A program made the position numbers and the translations under genes. Below the pieces are notes generated by a model. The model was not told the DNA's origin, ran no database searches, and saw only the letters and a program-made list of their open reading frames with translations. This document shows, piece after piece, positions 28,310 to 38,330 of a DNA stretch of 64,000 nucleotides. The stretch's first letter is position 1, and each line of letters begins with the position of its first letter. The stretch lies in NCBI RefSeq assembly GCF_002934065.1, contig NZ_CP018049.1, forward strand, positions 2,106,501 through 2,170,500, given 5' to 3'. This DNA comes from Pseudomonas orientalis. GTDB taxonomy: Bacteria > Pseudomonadota > Gammaproteobacteria > Pseudomonadales > Pseudomonadaceae.

Positions 28310-28443
28310 GATCGTTCCACGCTCTGCGTGGGAATGCCGCCCCGGACGCTCCGCGTCCCGCTTTCGGCGCAAGATCCGGCACTTGCGCAAGGGTGACGCG
28401 GAGCGTCACGGGATGCATTCCCACGCGGAGCGAGGGAACGATC
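28310..28443. repeat. large inverted REP element of the GATCGTTCC(C)ACGC family
   Basis: GATCGTTCCACGCTCTGCGTGGGAATG at the left and its near reverse complement at the right enclose inner inverted arms GGACGCTCCGCGTCC / GTGACGCGGAGCGTCAC. This is another REP family widespread in Pseudomonas, here as a long nested hairpin. Confidence 0.85.
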
Positions 28444-28456
28444 AAACGATCAATAA

Positions 28457-28492
28457 AGAAAAGGCCCGGTTTTCGTGGAACCGGGCCTTTTC
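28457..28492. terminator. bidirectional intrinsic terminator
   Basis: AAAAGGCCCGGTT ... AACCGGGCCTTTT, a perfect 9-11 bp stem with A/T flanks on both sides. It lies 18 nt beyond the thiolase stop (minus) and can also stop the plus-strand DUF1615 transcript. Confidence 0.9.
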
Positions 28493-28510
28493 CGTGTTGC
28501 TCTTGGATAA

Positions 28511-29692
<1,182 letters not shown>

Positions 29693-29703
29693 GGAATCTG
29701 TCC

Positions 29704-30363
29704 TCACTGGAAATGCATTTCTGGAACGTGGTCCGGGACGATCAGTTTACCGGCGGTCTTGCTCACAATCTCTTCAACGCTGACGCCAGGTGCGCGTTCC
29801 TTGAGGACAAAAGCGCCATTTTCGATTTCCAGGTAGGCCAGGTCCGTGAGCACACGCTTGATGCAGTTGGCGCCGGTCAGCGGCAGGCTGCACTGGCTGA
29901 GCAATTTGGACTCACCGTCCTTGGACGCATGGGTCATGATCACGATGATATTTTCCGCACCGGCCACCAGGTCCATCGCGCCGCCCATGCCCTTGACCAG
30001 CTTGCCGGGGATCATCCACGAGGCGATGTTGCCCTGTACGTCGACTTCGAAGGCACCGAGTACGGTCAGGTCCACGTGGCCACCGCGAATCATCGCGAAG
30101 GACTCGGCGGAGGAGAAAATCGAGGCGCCGATGCGTGCGGTGACGGTTTGCTTGCCGGCGTTGATCATGTCGGCGTCAATGGTGTCTTCAGTCGGGAACG
30201 GCCCCATGCCGAGCAGGCCATTCTCCGATTGCAGCATCACTTCCATGCCGTCGGGAATGTAGTTGGCCACCAGGGTCGGAATGCCGATGCCGAGGTTGAC
30301 GTAGAAACCGTCCTGCATTTCGCGGGCGACGCGTTGAGCCATTTGTTCGCGGGTAAGAGCCAT
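29704..30363 (-). CDS. 3-oxoacid CoA-transferase subunit B
   Basis: 219 residues, AGAGGAATCAACC before the ATG. Class I CoA-transferase beta subunit: [13 protein letters not shown] near the N-terminus and [15 protein letters not shown] with the catalytic glutamate (SENG) at ~46-56; [23 protein letters not shown] follows. With subunit A it moves CoA from succinyl-CoA or acetyl-CoA to acetoacetate or another 3-oxoacid; the specific donor is not evident. Cytoplasmic heteromer. It lies between the A subunit (31-base gap) and the thiolase. Confidence 0.94.
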   Translation of the reverse strand: MALTREQMAQRVAREMQDGFYVNLGIGIPTLVANYIPDGMEVMLQSENGLLGMGPFPTEDTIDADMINAGKQTVTARIGASIFSSAESFAMIRGGHVDLTVLGAFEVDVQGNIASWMIPGKLVKGMGGAMDLVAGAENIIVIMTHASKDGESKLLSQCSLPLTGANCIKRVLTDLAYLEIENGAFVLKERAPGVSVEEIVSKTAGKLIVPDHVPEMHFQ

Positions 30364-30394
30364 GGTTGATTCCTCTTATTGTTCTGGACGTGGA

Positions 30395-31093
30395 TTATTT
30401 GCGGACAGTGCGCTGTTCAATGCGCTTCTCGAAGGTGCCGCAGATGATCCGGTCGACGTAGATGCCAGGGGTGTGGATCTGCGCCGGGTCCAGTTCGCCC
30501 GGTTCGACGATTTCCTCGACTTCGACTACGGTGATTTTGCCGGCGGTGGCGGCCAGCGGGTTGAAGTTCTGGGCGGTGTGACGATAGATGACGTTGCCGA
30601 AGTGGTCGGCTTTCCAGCCTTTGACGATAGCGAAGTCACCGGTAATGGACTCTTCCATCAGGTAGGGGCGGCCGTTGAATTCGCGGGTTTCCTTGCCTTC
30701 GGCGACAGGAGTGCCGACCCCGGTGGCGGTGAAGAAGGCCGGGATGCCCGCGCCGCCTGCACGCATTTTTTCCGCGAGGGTGCCCTGGGGGGTCAGCACC
30801 ACTTCGATTTCGCCGCTCAGCAACTGCTTTTCGAACAGAGCGTTTTCGCCCACGTAGGAAGCGATCACCTTGCGGATCTGCTTTTCTTCCAGCAGCACGC
30901 CCAGGCCGAAACCGTCGACGCCGCAGTTGTTGGACACCACGGTCAGGTCACGGGTGCCTCTGCGCTTGATCTCATTGATGAGGTTTTCCGGAATGCCGCA
31001 CAGGCCAAAACCGCCGGAGAGTACGGTCATGCCGTCTTCCAGGCCTGCCAGCGCTTCTTCGTAGGACGCCACGCGCTTATCGAAACCTGCCAT
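30395..31093 (-). CDS. 3-oxoacid CoA-transferase subunit A
   Basis: 232 residues; ATG 31093 with AGAGG ~6 nt upstream (a GTG two codons earlier is possible). Alpha subunit of a class I CoA-transferase: [22 protein letters not shown] carries the glycine-rich CoA-binding loop, then [28 protein letters not shown] and [16 protein letters not shown]. First gene of the operon scoA-scoB-thiolase, divergent from a LysR regulator that probably controls it across an AT-rich 130-base gap. Confidence 0.94.
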   Translation of the reverse strand: MAGFDKRVASYEEALAGLEDGMTVLSGGFGLCGIPENLINEIKRRGTRDLTVVSNNCGVDGFGLGVLLEEKQIRKVIASYVGENALFEKQLLSGEIEVVLTPQGTLAEKMRAGGAGIPAFFTATGVGTPVAEGKETREFNGRPYLMEESITGDFAIVKGWKADHFGNVIYRHTAQNFNPLAATAGKITVVEVEEIVEPGELDPAQIHTPGIYVDRIICGTFEKRIEQRTVRK

Positions 31094-31223
31094 ATGCACC
31101 TCTTATTGTTTGTGGGCCAGCCAATGGACCGAGTGTTGCGCTGAAAGATTGATTTGTTAAGTTGTTTTTTAAGGTTGATTGATTTAGAAAACAGCATAGT
31201 CGATCACCCTGCGAAGTAGCCTC

Positions 31224-32126
31224 ATGACCATTAAACAAATGCGTGCCTTCCTGGCCGTGGCCCAGAGCCTGAGTTTTGCCGCTGCGTGTGAACGTCTGCA
31301 CCTGTCCCAATCGGCGCTGAGCCTGACGATCAAAGGCCTGGAAGAAGGCCTGGGCGGGCGCCTGTTCAGCCGCAATACACGCAATGTCGCGCTGACGCCC
31401 GAAGGCGAATCCCTGCTGCCGCTGGCGCGTCGATTGATTGCCGATTGGGACAATGCCGAGGACGAACTGCGCCAACGCTTCACCCTGCAACGCGGGCGTG
31501 TGACGGTGGCGGCGATGCCGTCATTTGCCGGCAACCTGCTGCCACCGATCCTGAAGATATTCCGCGCGCGTTACCCCCAGGTGAACGTGACGGTGCATGA
31601 CTTGATCAACGAGCAGGTGCTGGAGATGGTGCGCGACCGCCAGGTTGAATTGGGCGTGGCGTTTGAGCCGTCCGACGGTTCGTCACTGGCGTTCACGCCG
31701 TTGTACCTGGACCGGTTTATCGCCGTGGTACCGGGCGATTCGCCTTTGGCGCAGGTGGCCGAGATCGACTGGAGAACGCTGTTGGAGCAACCCTTCATCA
31801 CCCTCCAGCGTCCATCGACGGTGCGGGTCATGCTGGAAGAGCACTTGGGCGCCTTGCAGATGAAACTGCCTGTGGCGCTAGAAAGCCATCAATTGGCTAC
31901 GGTGGGCAAGATGGTTGCCAGCGGCTTGGGGGTCAGTGCTGTGCCGGCATTGTGCGCACGGCAGATGGAGGAGGCGGGCGCCCGTTGCATCACCTTGACC
32001 GGCCCGGTGATCGAGCGGCCTATTGGCGTACTGACCAAGCCTGGGCATGAACTGTCGGCAGCGGCGCAGGTGTTGTTTGATATCTTTAAAGATGAAGCGG
32101 GGAGGGGGCGGTTTCCAACTTTTTGA
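31224..32126 (+). CDS. LysR-family regulator, likely of the CoA-transferase/thiolase operon
   Basis: 300 residues. N-terminal HTH: MRAFLAVAQSLSFAAACERLHLSQSALSLTIKGLEEGLGGRLFSR. The effector-binding domain (~90-295) starts VTVAAMPSFAGNLLPPIL. LysR proteins usually bind the shared intergenic region with a divergent target operon; here that is the CoA-transferase/thiolase set, so a 3-oxoacid or related CoA-ester precursor is the likely inducer (inference). The upstream gap contains AT-rich TTGTTAAGTTG-type tracts that could hold T-N11-A sites. Confidence 0.9.
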   Translation: MTIKQMRAFLAVAQSLSFAAACERLHLSQSALSLTIKGLEEGLGGRLFSRNTRNVALTPEGESLLPLARRLIADWDNAEDELRQRFTLQRGRVTVAAMPSFAGNLLPPILKIFRARYPQVNVTVHDLINEQVLEMVRDRQVELGVAFEPSDGSSLAFTPLYLDRFIAVVPGDSPLAQVAEIDWRTLLEQPFITLQRPSTVRVMLEEHLGALQMKLPVALESHQLATVGKMVASGLGVSAVPALCARQMEEAGARCITLTGPVIERPIGVLTKPGHELSAAAQVLFDIFKDEAGRGRFPTF

Positions 32127-32145
32127 GTACACCACTTATAAATAT

Positions 32146-32170
32146 GGGGACTGGCAAGCCAGCCCCCACA
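32146..32170. repeat. single REP half-element
   Basis: GGGGACTGGCAAGCCAGCCCCCACA, one palindromic arm of the TGTGGGGGCTGGCTTGCCAG family. It sits between convergent genes. Confidence 0.7.
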
Positions 32171-32183
32171 TTAGAACAACAAC

Positions 32184-32513
32184 TTAGTAGTAACGATCAA
32201 TCACTTTAACTTGCGAGCTGTCTTTGAAAGAGGCCCAGGCATTGTTAAGTGTGTCGAATACCTGCTCGATGAAGTTACGATCGGCCGCCGCTTTCTTGCC
32301 GACATAACCCTGGCCGCGACGGTACATCTTCAGGCGCGCCGCCAGTTCACGGTGATTGCGGTCGAACTCGGCTTCCTCGGTGTGAGGCGCTACGCAGTCA
32401 AGTTGAACTTCGCCCGATTTGCCAATCCACAGGATATGGTCGTCGAGTGTGTCTTTCTGCGCGGCAAACATCTCAGCCAGTTCATCGATAGTGGGTTGGT
32501 TGTTCAGATTCAT
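32184..32513 (-). CDS. conserved hypothetical protein
   Basis: 109 residues, starting MNLNNQPTIDELAEMFAAQK, with AAGGGG 7 nt before the ATG. No signal peptide; mixed charged helices, with a basic middle (ELAARLKMYRRGQGYVGKKAAADRNFIEQVF) and a hydrophobic beta-like strand (DDHILWIGKSGEVQLDCVAP). Length and soluble character suggest a small cytoplasmic protein. I do not recognise a family or function. Confidence 0.75.
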   Translation of the reverse strand: MNLNNQPTIDELAEMFAAQKDTLDDHILWIGKSGEVQLDCVAPHTEEAEFDRNHRELAARLKMYRRGQGYVGKKAAADRNFIEQVFDTLNNAWASFKDSSQVKVIDRYY

Positions 32514-33026
32514 GTGTAAGCCCCTTGACCAGTTGGCGATCTATCAATTGATTCGTTAACACTTCAAAGTTGTCTCCGGCTCAGAAAACCGGGCGTCAGT
32601 GACGGTCTGCCGAATACGGGCAGGGTCGTGAACCGATGCATGTAGTTTTGCTGATGAACCGCTACGCAACGCTTTCATAACGAAGACAAGCAGCGCTTTA
32701 GCTCCTTGTACCGTTCCCTTTCGGGGCCAGTCAGCTTCATCAATCTGCCTTGTGGGCAGTGCACATCCGGAAAAACAGCTCGGCGGTCAGACGAGCCTGT
32801 TCAAAACGCGTGTTACCAACGCTCCCGATCCGGGAGACGTCTCGATAATGCAAGGACAAAAAGCTTACGTCAACGATTATGTAGTGATTATTTTAAGGCG
32901 CTACATAAATCGTTGTGGGGGCCGGGAGATGCAGGAAAAACGTGACTTGGGCGTCATTTTTCGTGCGGTGGGTCGCGTGATAGCGTTTGGTAAAGTAAGT
33001 AAGTTGCACGCGGCGCTTGTGGGTTT
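32514..33026. other. intergenic stretch without recognised gene
   Basis: About 510 bases. No frame here has convincing coding character. It contains the probable promoter and leader of the minus-strand gene ending at 32184, and a short hairpin CTCCCG-ATC-CGGGAG near 32821 with no T-run. The frames that can be opened look like chance. An unannotated small RNA cannot be excluded. Confidence 0.5.
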
Positions 33027-33051
33027 TTCGCGAGCAAGCTCGCTCCTACAG
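33027..33051. repeat. single REP overlapping the end of the sirtuin gene
   Basis: TTCGCGAGCAAGCTCGCTCCTACAG, one arm of the GTAGGAGCGAGCTTGCTCGCG family. Its terminal CTA (33046-33048) supplies the TAG stop of the minus-strand sirtuin gene. Confidence 0.9.
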
Positions 33052-33888
33052 GCGCTCGACCAGCAGAGGTAATAATTGCTCACACTGCGCTTCGATCTTT
33101 GCCTGCAGGAGCTCATCCCCGCGGGTCTTGCCCAGGTTGATGGCAATCACCGGCTTGCCCTGTTCCACCATTGCCTTGCACAGGCGAAACGCCGAATAAG
33201 CCATCAGCGATGATCCCACCACCAGCAGCCCCTCGGCATCATGCACGGCAGCCATGGCTCTGGCTGCGGTAGCGGGCGCCACGTTTTCACCAAAGAACAC
33301 CACGTCCGGTTTCAGCCGTTGCCCCTCGCAGTGGGGGCAGCATGGAACCTGGAAGTGCTCCTCGAAAACAGGGTCGAGCAAGGTATCGCCGTCAGGCGCC
33401 TGCGCCGCATGGACATGCGCAAAGTGCGGGTTGTCGATTTCCATCCGCCGCTGGATCGCGTCGCGCTCGCTGCGCTGCCGGCAATCCAGGCACAGCACCC
33501 GGTGCAAGCTGCCATGCAACTCGATCACCTCGTGGCTGCCGGCCTGATCGTGCAGCGTGTCGACGTTTTGCGTGATCAGGCCACTGATGATCCCACGTTG
33601 CTGCAACGTCGCCAGGGCCTGATGCGCCCTGTTCGGCCGGGCAAGGCGCACCCGTGGCCAACCCAGCATTGCCCTGGCCCAATAACGGCGACGTGCCTGC
33701 GCGGTGGCGAGGAACTCCTGGTACATCATCGGCGCTTTGCCCCGGCGCACGCCTTCGCCGTCACGGTAGTCGGGGATACCCGACGAGGTGCTGATGCCCG
33801 CACCGGTCAGCACCAGGAAGCGCTTTTCGACCATCGCCCGGTGCAGCGTGTCGAGGTGGTCTGCTTGATGTTCCAGCGTGTCGAGCAT
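33046..33888 (-). CDS. NAD-dependent protein deacylase (sirtuin)
   Basis: 280 residues, AGGAG before the ATG. Sirtuin motifs: LTGAGISTSSGIPDYRDGEG (NAD site), ITQNVDTLHDQAG (ribose/nicotinamide site), IELHGSLHRVLC with catalytic His, and a zinc module formed by CLDCRQR...CCPHCEG. VVFFGENV and VVGSSLMAYSAFRL complete the Rossmann fold. It removes acyl groups from lysines using NAD+, giving O-acyl-ADP-ribose and nicotinamide. Class not resolved; the Ala-Tyr/Arg pair of class III desuccinylases is not obvious. The gene ends in a REP. It lies 8 bases after the start side of the CBS gene's stop, so the two may be cotranscribed. Confidence 0.94.
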   Translation of the reverse strand: MLDTLEHQADHLDTLHRAMVEKRFLVLTGAGISTSSGIPDYRDGEGVRRGKAPMMYQEFLATAQARRRYWARAMLGWPRVRLARPNRAHQALATLQQRGIISGLITQNVDTLHDQAGSHEVIELHGSLHRVLCLDCRQRSERDAIQRRMEIDNPHFAHVHAAQAPDGDTLLDPVFEEHFQVPCCPHCEGQRLKPDVVFFGENVAPATAARAMAAVHDAEGLLVVGSSLMAYSAFRLCKAMVEQGKPVIAINLGKTRGDELLQAKIEAQCEQLLPLLVERL

Positions 33889-33896
33889 GGGATCTC

Positions 33897-34337
33897 CTAT
33901 TCGCCGCGGATGTACTGCTCCAGCTGTTTGATCAAGGCGGCTTGTTCAGCAATGGCTTCCTTGACCAGGTCGCCGATGGACAGCAGGCCGAGCAGTTTGC
34001 CGTCTTCGACGACCGGAAGGTGGCGCAGGTGACTGTCGGTCATGATGTTCATGCACGCCTCGACCGTTTTATGGGTATCTACGGTGATGACCGGGGAGCT
34101 CATCACGTCGTCAACGCGGGTGGTCACCGACGACAGCCCCTTGAGGATGAGTTTGCGGGCGTAATCGCGCTCGCTGATGATCCCCACCACTGCGCCGTCC
34201 CTGACCACTGGCAAAGCCCCGACGTTTTTCTCGGACATGCGCACCAGCGCCTCGAACACGGTGTGGTCCCACTGGATGGTGTGGACCTCCTGGTTCTTCT
34301 GGTCCTTGGCTTTGAGCAATTCTGCGACGGTTTTCAT
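33897..34337 (-). CDS. CBS-domain pair protein
   Basis: 146 residues; ATG 34337 with GGAG 9 nt upstream (the frame opens three codons earlier at a GTG). Two CBS domains make up the whole protein: TIQWDHTVFEALVRMSEKNVGALPVVRDGAVVGIISERDYARKLIL and SPVITVDTHKTVEACMNIMTDSHLRHLPVVEDGKLLGLLSIGDLVKEAI. Stand-alone CBS pairs bind adenosyl ligands (AMP, ATP, NADH, SAM) and report energy state; the partner here is unknown. It sits 8 bases upstream of the sirtuin gene. Confidence 0.92.
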   Translation of the reverse strand: MKTVAELLKAKDQKNQEVHTIQWDHTVFEALVRMSEKNVGALPVVRDGAVVGIISERDYARKLILKGLSSVTTRVDDVMSSPVITVDTHKTVEACMNIMTDSHLRHLPVVEDGKLLGLLSIGDLVKEAIAEQAALIKQLEQYIRGE

Positions 34338-34468
34338 GGCGGCCACTCCGGTGTTGTTGTTAGGTAGTCAGCTATCCCCTACAGAATCCTAGACGCACTA
34401 CGTCGCAGCAAGGTCCAAAGCGGCGTCAAACCCGTCGAAAAGCGTCATTCGCCGGATTTTTTTGTGTT

Positions 34469-36418
34469 TTAACCGGCATTTGCCGGCCTTTTTGCCCGTT
34501 TGGGACTGGTCGCCGTCTTGCGTGGCGCGCTCTTGCGTTTGTTTTTCCATGGCGCCGCGCCTTTGATTGCCGGGCTGGCGGCGGCGGTGATGGTCATGCG
34601 CATGCCAGTGCAGCGAGCCACCTGCTTGCTCATCCACGCCGCTTGTTTGGCGACGAATTCTTCCAGGCTCATTTCGCCGCTTTGCACCATATCCAGCGCC
34701 TGTTCCCAGATGGCGGTGGTGCCGGGGTCGGCGATGGCACGGGGTACGGCATCGATCAGGCTGAACGCGGCCGGGGTGGCCGACAGTGCCTTGCCGTTTT
34801 TCACCAGGTAACCACGGTCCAGCAGGCCCTGGATGATGCCGGCGCGGGTGGCCTCGGTGCCGATGCCGGTGGTGTCCTTGAGTTTCTGCTTGAGCAGTGG
34901 GTCTTGCACCAGCTTGGCGACGTTTTTCATCGCCTTGATCAGGTCGCCTTCGGTAAATGGCTTGGGCGGCTGGGTCCACAAGTCCTTGAGGTTAACCTTG
35001 GCCACCGCACAGTCCTGGCCTTGCACCAGCATCGGCAAGGCTTGGGGAGCAGGGGCCTCCCGACCCTTGGCCGGGGCGAGGGCCTCGGGCAGCGCGCGTT
35101 TCCAGCCCGGCTCGATGACGACTTTGCCTACCGCACGCAACGCCTGGCCTGCACAGTCGAAGTCCGCCTGGGTGCGGTCGTATTCATGGTTGGGCAGGAA
35201 CTGCGCGAGGTAACGCGCGCGTATCAGCGTGTAGACCGAGCGGTGCTTGCCGGTGAGTTGCCCGACGTCCTTGCCGGCCCCGGTGGGGATGATGCCGTGG
35301 TGGGCGCTGACCTTGGCGTCGTTCCAGGCGCGTGAGCGGCGCTGGGGATCGATATGCTGCATCAGCTCGCCCACCGCTGCATCCGCTCGGCCCAGCGCGG
35401 CGAGAATCTTCGGCGCCTCGCTGTGCTGGCTCAATGGCAAATAGCCGCAATCGCTGCGCGGGTAGGTGATGACCTTGTGGGTTTCGTAGAGCGATTGGGC
35501 GATATCCAGGGTTTCCTGGGCGCCGAGGCCGAGCTTTTTGGAGCAGATTTCCTGCAGGGTGCCAAGGTCGAAGGGCAGGGGGGCGGCCTCGCGCATGCGT
35601 TCGGTGCGCAGCTTAACCAGTCGCGCATCGGCCACGTGGCTCATGGCGTCGGCGGCGTCCCGGGCCAGTTGCGGGTTGAGGCAACGGCCCTGGTCATCGC
35701 AGGCATCGTCGGCGGCGCGCCATTGCGCGGTGAAGGTCATGCTTTGGTGGCGCAGGTCCACGTCGATGGCCCAATACGCCACGGGGATGAAATCGGCGAT
35801 GCTGCGGTCACGGTCGACCACCAGGCGCAGAGTGGGGGTTTGCACGCGGCCTACCGGCAATACGCCCTGATAGCCGGATTGACGTCCGAGCAACGTAAAC
35901 AGGCGGCTCATGTTCATGCCGATCAGCCAGTCGGCACGGGAGCGGCCCAGGGCCGAGTGATACAGGTTGAAGGTGTGTGCGCCGGGCTTGAGCGCGGCCA
36001 GGGCCTTGCGGATGGAGGCATCATCGAGCGCCGACAACCACAACCGCTGGATCGGTCCGCGATAACGGCAATGGTCCACCAGCTCACGGGCAATCATTTC
36101 ACCCTCGCGGTCGGCGTCGGTTGCGATGACCAGTTCCCTGGTTTCCCCCAGCAGGCGCTTGACCACCTTGAACTGGCTGGCGGTCCTGGGCTTGACCTGC
36201 ATCTTCCATTTTTCCGGGACAATCGGCAGGTCGGCCAATACCCAGCGCTTGTATTTGGCGTCATAAGCGTCAGGCGGGGCGGTTTCCAACAGATGGCCGA
36301 TGCACCAGGTGACCGTGACCCCATTGCCCAGCCAACATCCATCGCCCCGACGACTGGCGCCGAGCACGGCCGCGATGTCCTTGGCCTGGGAGGGTTTTTC
36401 ACAGAGGTACAGCTGCAT
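34469..36418 (-). CDS. topB: DNA topoisomerase III
   Basis: About 649 residues. ATG 36418 is chosen because TopB proteins start MQLYLCEKPSQAKDIA; two ATGs lie just upstream and no SD is clear. TOPRIM: YLCEKPSQ and IATDADREGEMIARELVDHC (acidic metal triad). Type IA core: LWLSALDD, GRSRADWLIGMNMSRLFT, VGRVQTPTL. The active tyrosine is in ETHKVITYPRSDCGYLP. The C-terminal tail is Lys/Ala-rich (KNKRKSAPRKTATSPKRAKRPANAG) instead of zinc fingers. It relaxes negative supercoils and decatenates single-stranded or precatenated DNA during replication. Monocistronic. Confidence 0.96.
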   Translation of the reverse strand: MQLYLCEKPSQAKDIAAVLGASRRGDGCWLGNGVTVTWCIGHLLETAPPDAYDAKYKRWVLADLPIVPEKWKMQVKPRTASQFKVVKRLLGETRELVIATDADREGEMIARELVDHCRYRGPIQRLWLSALDDASIRKALAALKPGAHTFNLYHSALGRSRADWLIGMNMSRLFTLLGRQSGYQGVLPVGRVQTPTLRLVVDRDRSIADFIPVAYWAIDVDLRHQSMTFTAQWRAADDACDDQGRCLNPQLARDAADAMSHVADARLVKLRTERMREAAPLPFDLGTLQEICSKKLGLGAQETLDIAQSLYETHKVITYPRSDCGYLPLSQHSEAPKILAALGRADAAVGELMQHIDPQRRSRAWNDAKVSAHHGIIPTGAGKDVGQLTGKHRSVYTLIRARYLAQFLPNHEYDRTQADFDCAGQALRAVGKVVIEPGWKRALPEALAPAKGREAPAPQALPMLVQGQDCAVAKVNLKDLWTQPPKPFTEGDLIKAMKNVAKLVQDPLLKQKLKDTTGIGTEATRAGIIQGLLDRGYLVKNGKALSATPAAFSLIDAVPRAIADPGTTAIWEQALDMVQSGEMSLEEFVAKQAAWMSKQVARCTGMRMTITAAASPAIKGAAPWKNKRKSAPRKTATSPKRAKRPANAG

Positions 36419-36528
36419 GGTCATCACATCGAATCGGGTTGATGCCTTGCAGGATGCTTAGTCAAAGCGAATTGAGCAACTGTTATCTGTATGGATGTAC
36501 AGCTAATTATGTAGGCACCACAGACGAA

Positions 36529-36617
36529 TGTGGGAGGGGGCTTGCCCCCGATAGCGGTGTATCAGTCTTGAAGACATCGACTGAACTACCGCCATCGGGG
36601 GCAAGCCCCCTCCCACA
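36529..36617. repeat. REPIN of the TGTGGGAGGGGGCTTGCCCCC family
   Basis: TGTGGGAGGGGGCTTGCCCC and its reverse complement 89 bases apart at the outer ends, with a short inner dyad (GATAGCGGT / ACCGCCATC). It lies between topB and the MHS transporter. Confidence 0.92.
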
Positions 36618-36642
36618 GGGGATGTGCAGTGCTTAAGGCAAC

Positions 36643-38265
36643 TCAGTTATTGTCGATATCCACATGCCGCGTTTCCTTCAGGCAGAACAGTCCGACGATC
36701 AGGCTCACGCCGGTCACCACCACCGGATACCACAGGCCATAGAAGATATCCCCGGTGTACACCACCAGCGCAAACGACACGGTGGGCAGGAACCCGCCGA
36801 ACCAGCCGTTACCGATATGGTAGGGCAGCGACATCGAGGTGTAGCGGATGCGTGTCGGGAACAGTTCCACCATCAGCGCCGCCAAGGGGCCGTAGCACAT
36901 GGCTGCGATCAGGATCAGCGCCACGATCAGCACCACCACCATGACCTTGTTGACCTGGGCCATGTCCGCCGAACTCGGGTAGCCGGCCAGGGTCACCGCG
37001 CCGCGCAATGCCGCTTCGTCAAAACCATCGATACTGACGTCGCCCACGTTGACTTGTACCGGCGCGCCGGCTGGGGCGGCGACGCTGCTGTAGGGCAGGC
37101 CCTGCTTGACCAGGAAGGTCTTGACCTTGTCGCACGGGCTGTCAAAGCGCGCCTTGCCCACCGGGTCGAACTGGAAGGTGCAGGTGGCCGGATCGGCCAG
37201 CACCGTAATCGGTGCCTGGCGGCTCGCCTGGTCCATCGCCGGGTTGGTGTAGTGCGCCAGGCCCTTGAAGATCGGGAAATACAGCACGGTTGCCAGCAAC
37301 AGGCCAAGCATCAGTACCGGCTTGCGCCCGACCTTGTCCGACAGCCAACCAAACAGGATGAAGAACGGCGCACCAATCACCACGCTGATGATCAGCAACA
37401 TGTTGGCCAGGGCCGGGTCCATCTTCAGGAACTGGGTGAGGAAGAACAGCACATAAAACTGCGCCGCATAAAAGGTCACTGCCTGTCCGCCATTGATGCT
37501 GAACAGCGCGATCAGCACGACCTTGAGGTTTTCCCACTTACCGAACGACTCGCGGATCGGCGCCTTGCTGGCCTTGCCTTCCTCTTTCATTTTCAGGAAT
37601 GCCGGCGATTCGTGCAGGCTCATGCGGATCCAGGTGGAGATGCCCAGCAGCACAATGGAAAACAGGAACGGGATGCGCCAGCCCCACACTTCGAACTGGT
37701 CGCCGGTGAAGTAACGGCAGGCCAGCACCACCAATAACGACAGCAACAGGCCGAGGGTGGCAGTGGATTGAATCCAGCTGGTGTGCAAGCCACGTTTGCC
37801 GGCAGGCGCATGCTCGGCCACATACGTGGCGGCACCACCGTATTCGCCGCCCAGCGCCAGGCCTTGCAGCATGCGCAGCACGATCAGGATGATCGGCGCG
37901 GCGATGCCGATGCTGGCATAGGTCGGCAGCAGGCCCACGCAAAAGGTGGCCACGCCCATCAGAATGATGGTGACGAGGAAGGTGTACTTGCGCCCGATCA
38001 TGTCGCCCAGGCGGCCGAATACCAGCGCGCCGAACGGCCGCACCACGAAGCCTGCGGCGAATGCCATCAGCGCAAAGATAAACGCCGTGGTGTCGTTGAC
38101 CCCGGCAAAGAACTGCTTGCTGATCACCGCCGCGAGGGCGCCGTAGAGGAAGAAGTCATACCATTCGAAAACCGTCCCGAGGGACGAGGCAAAAATGACT
38201 TTCTTCGAGTCGTTGCCGGTACTCGCATCCATCGCCGAGCCCAGGGGTTGAGCATGTTCTGACAT
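36643..38265 (-). CDS. MFS metabolite:H+ symporter (MHS family)
   Basis: 540 residues. The N-terminal half has the MHS signature SSLGTVFEWYDFFLYGALAAVI, the loop motif GRLGDMIGRKYTFL, and LALGGEYGGAATYVAEHAP. Twelve helices are expected. Between helices 8 and 9 lies a ~100-residue non-helical insertion (NPAMDQASRQAPITVL ... VQVNVGDVSIDGFDEAALRG) with two Cys, longer than in typical MHS members and probably periplasmic; relatives with this insert are known in pseudomonads. Proton-coupled uptake of a small organic acid, betaine or choline-like compound is likely. It follows the GMC oxidoreductase by 65 bases. Confidence 0.9.
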   Translation of the reverse strand: MSEHAQPLGSAMDASTGNDSKKVIFASSLGTVFEWYDFFLYGALAAVISKQFFAGVNDTTAFIFALMAFAAGFVVRPFGALVFGRLGDMIGRKYTFLVTIILMGVATFCVGLLPTYASIGIAAPIILIVLRMLQGLALGGEYGGAATYVAEHAPAGKRGLHTSWIQSTATLGLLLSLLVVLACRYFTGDQFEVWGWRIPFLFSIVLLGISTWIRMSLHESPAFLKMKEEGKASKAPIRESFGKWENLKVVLIALFSINGGQAVTFYAAQFYVLFFLTQFLKMDPALANMLLIISVVIGAPFFILFGWLSDKVGRKPVLMLGLLLATVLYFPIFKGLAHYTNPAMDQASRQAPITVLADPATCTFQFDPVGKARFDSPCDKVKTFLVKQGLPYSSVAAPAGAPVQVNVGDVSIDGFDEAALRGAVTLAGYPSSADMAQVNKVMVVVLIVALILIAAMCYGPLAALMVELFPTRIRYTSMSLPYHIGNGWFGGFLPTVSFALVVYTGDIFYGLWYPVVVTGVSLIVGLFCLKETRHVDIDNN

Positions 38266-38330
38266 CGGGTAACCCTCACAGTGATTATTTATTGTTGTTC
38301 CACTGTCGGCGCCGGGTGCGGCGCCGCTAT

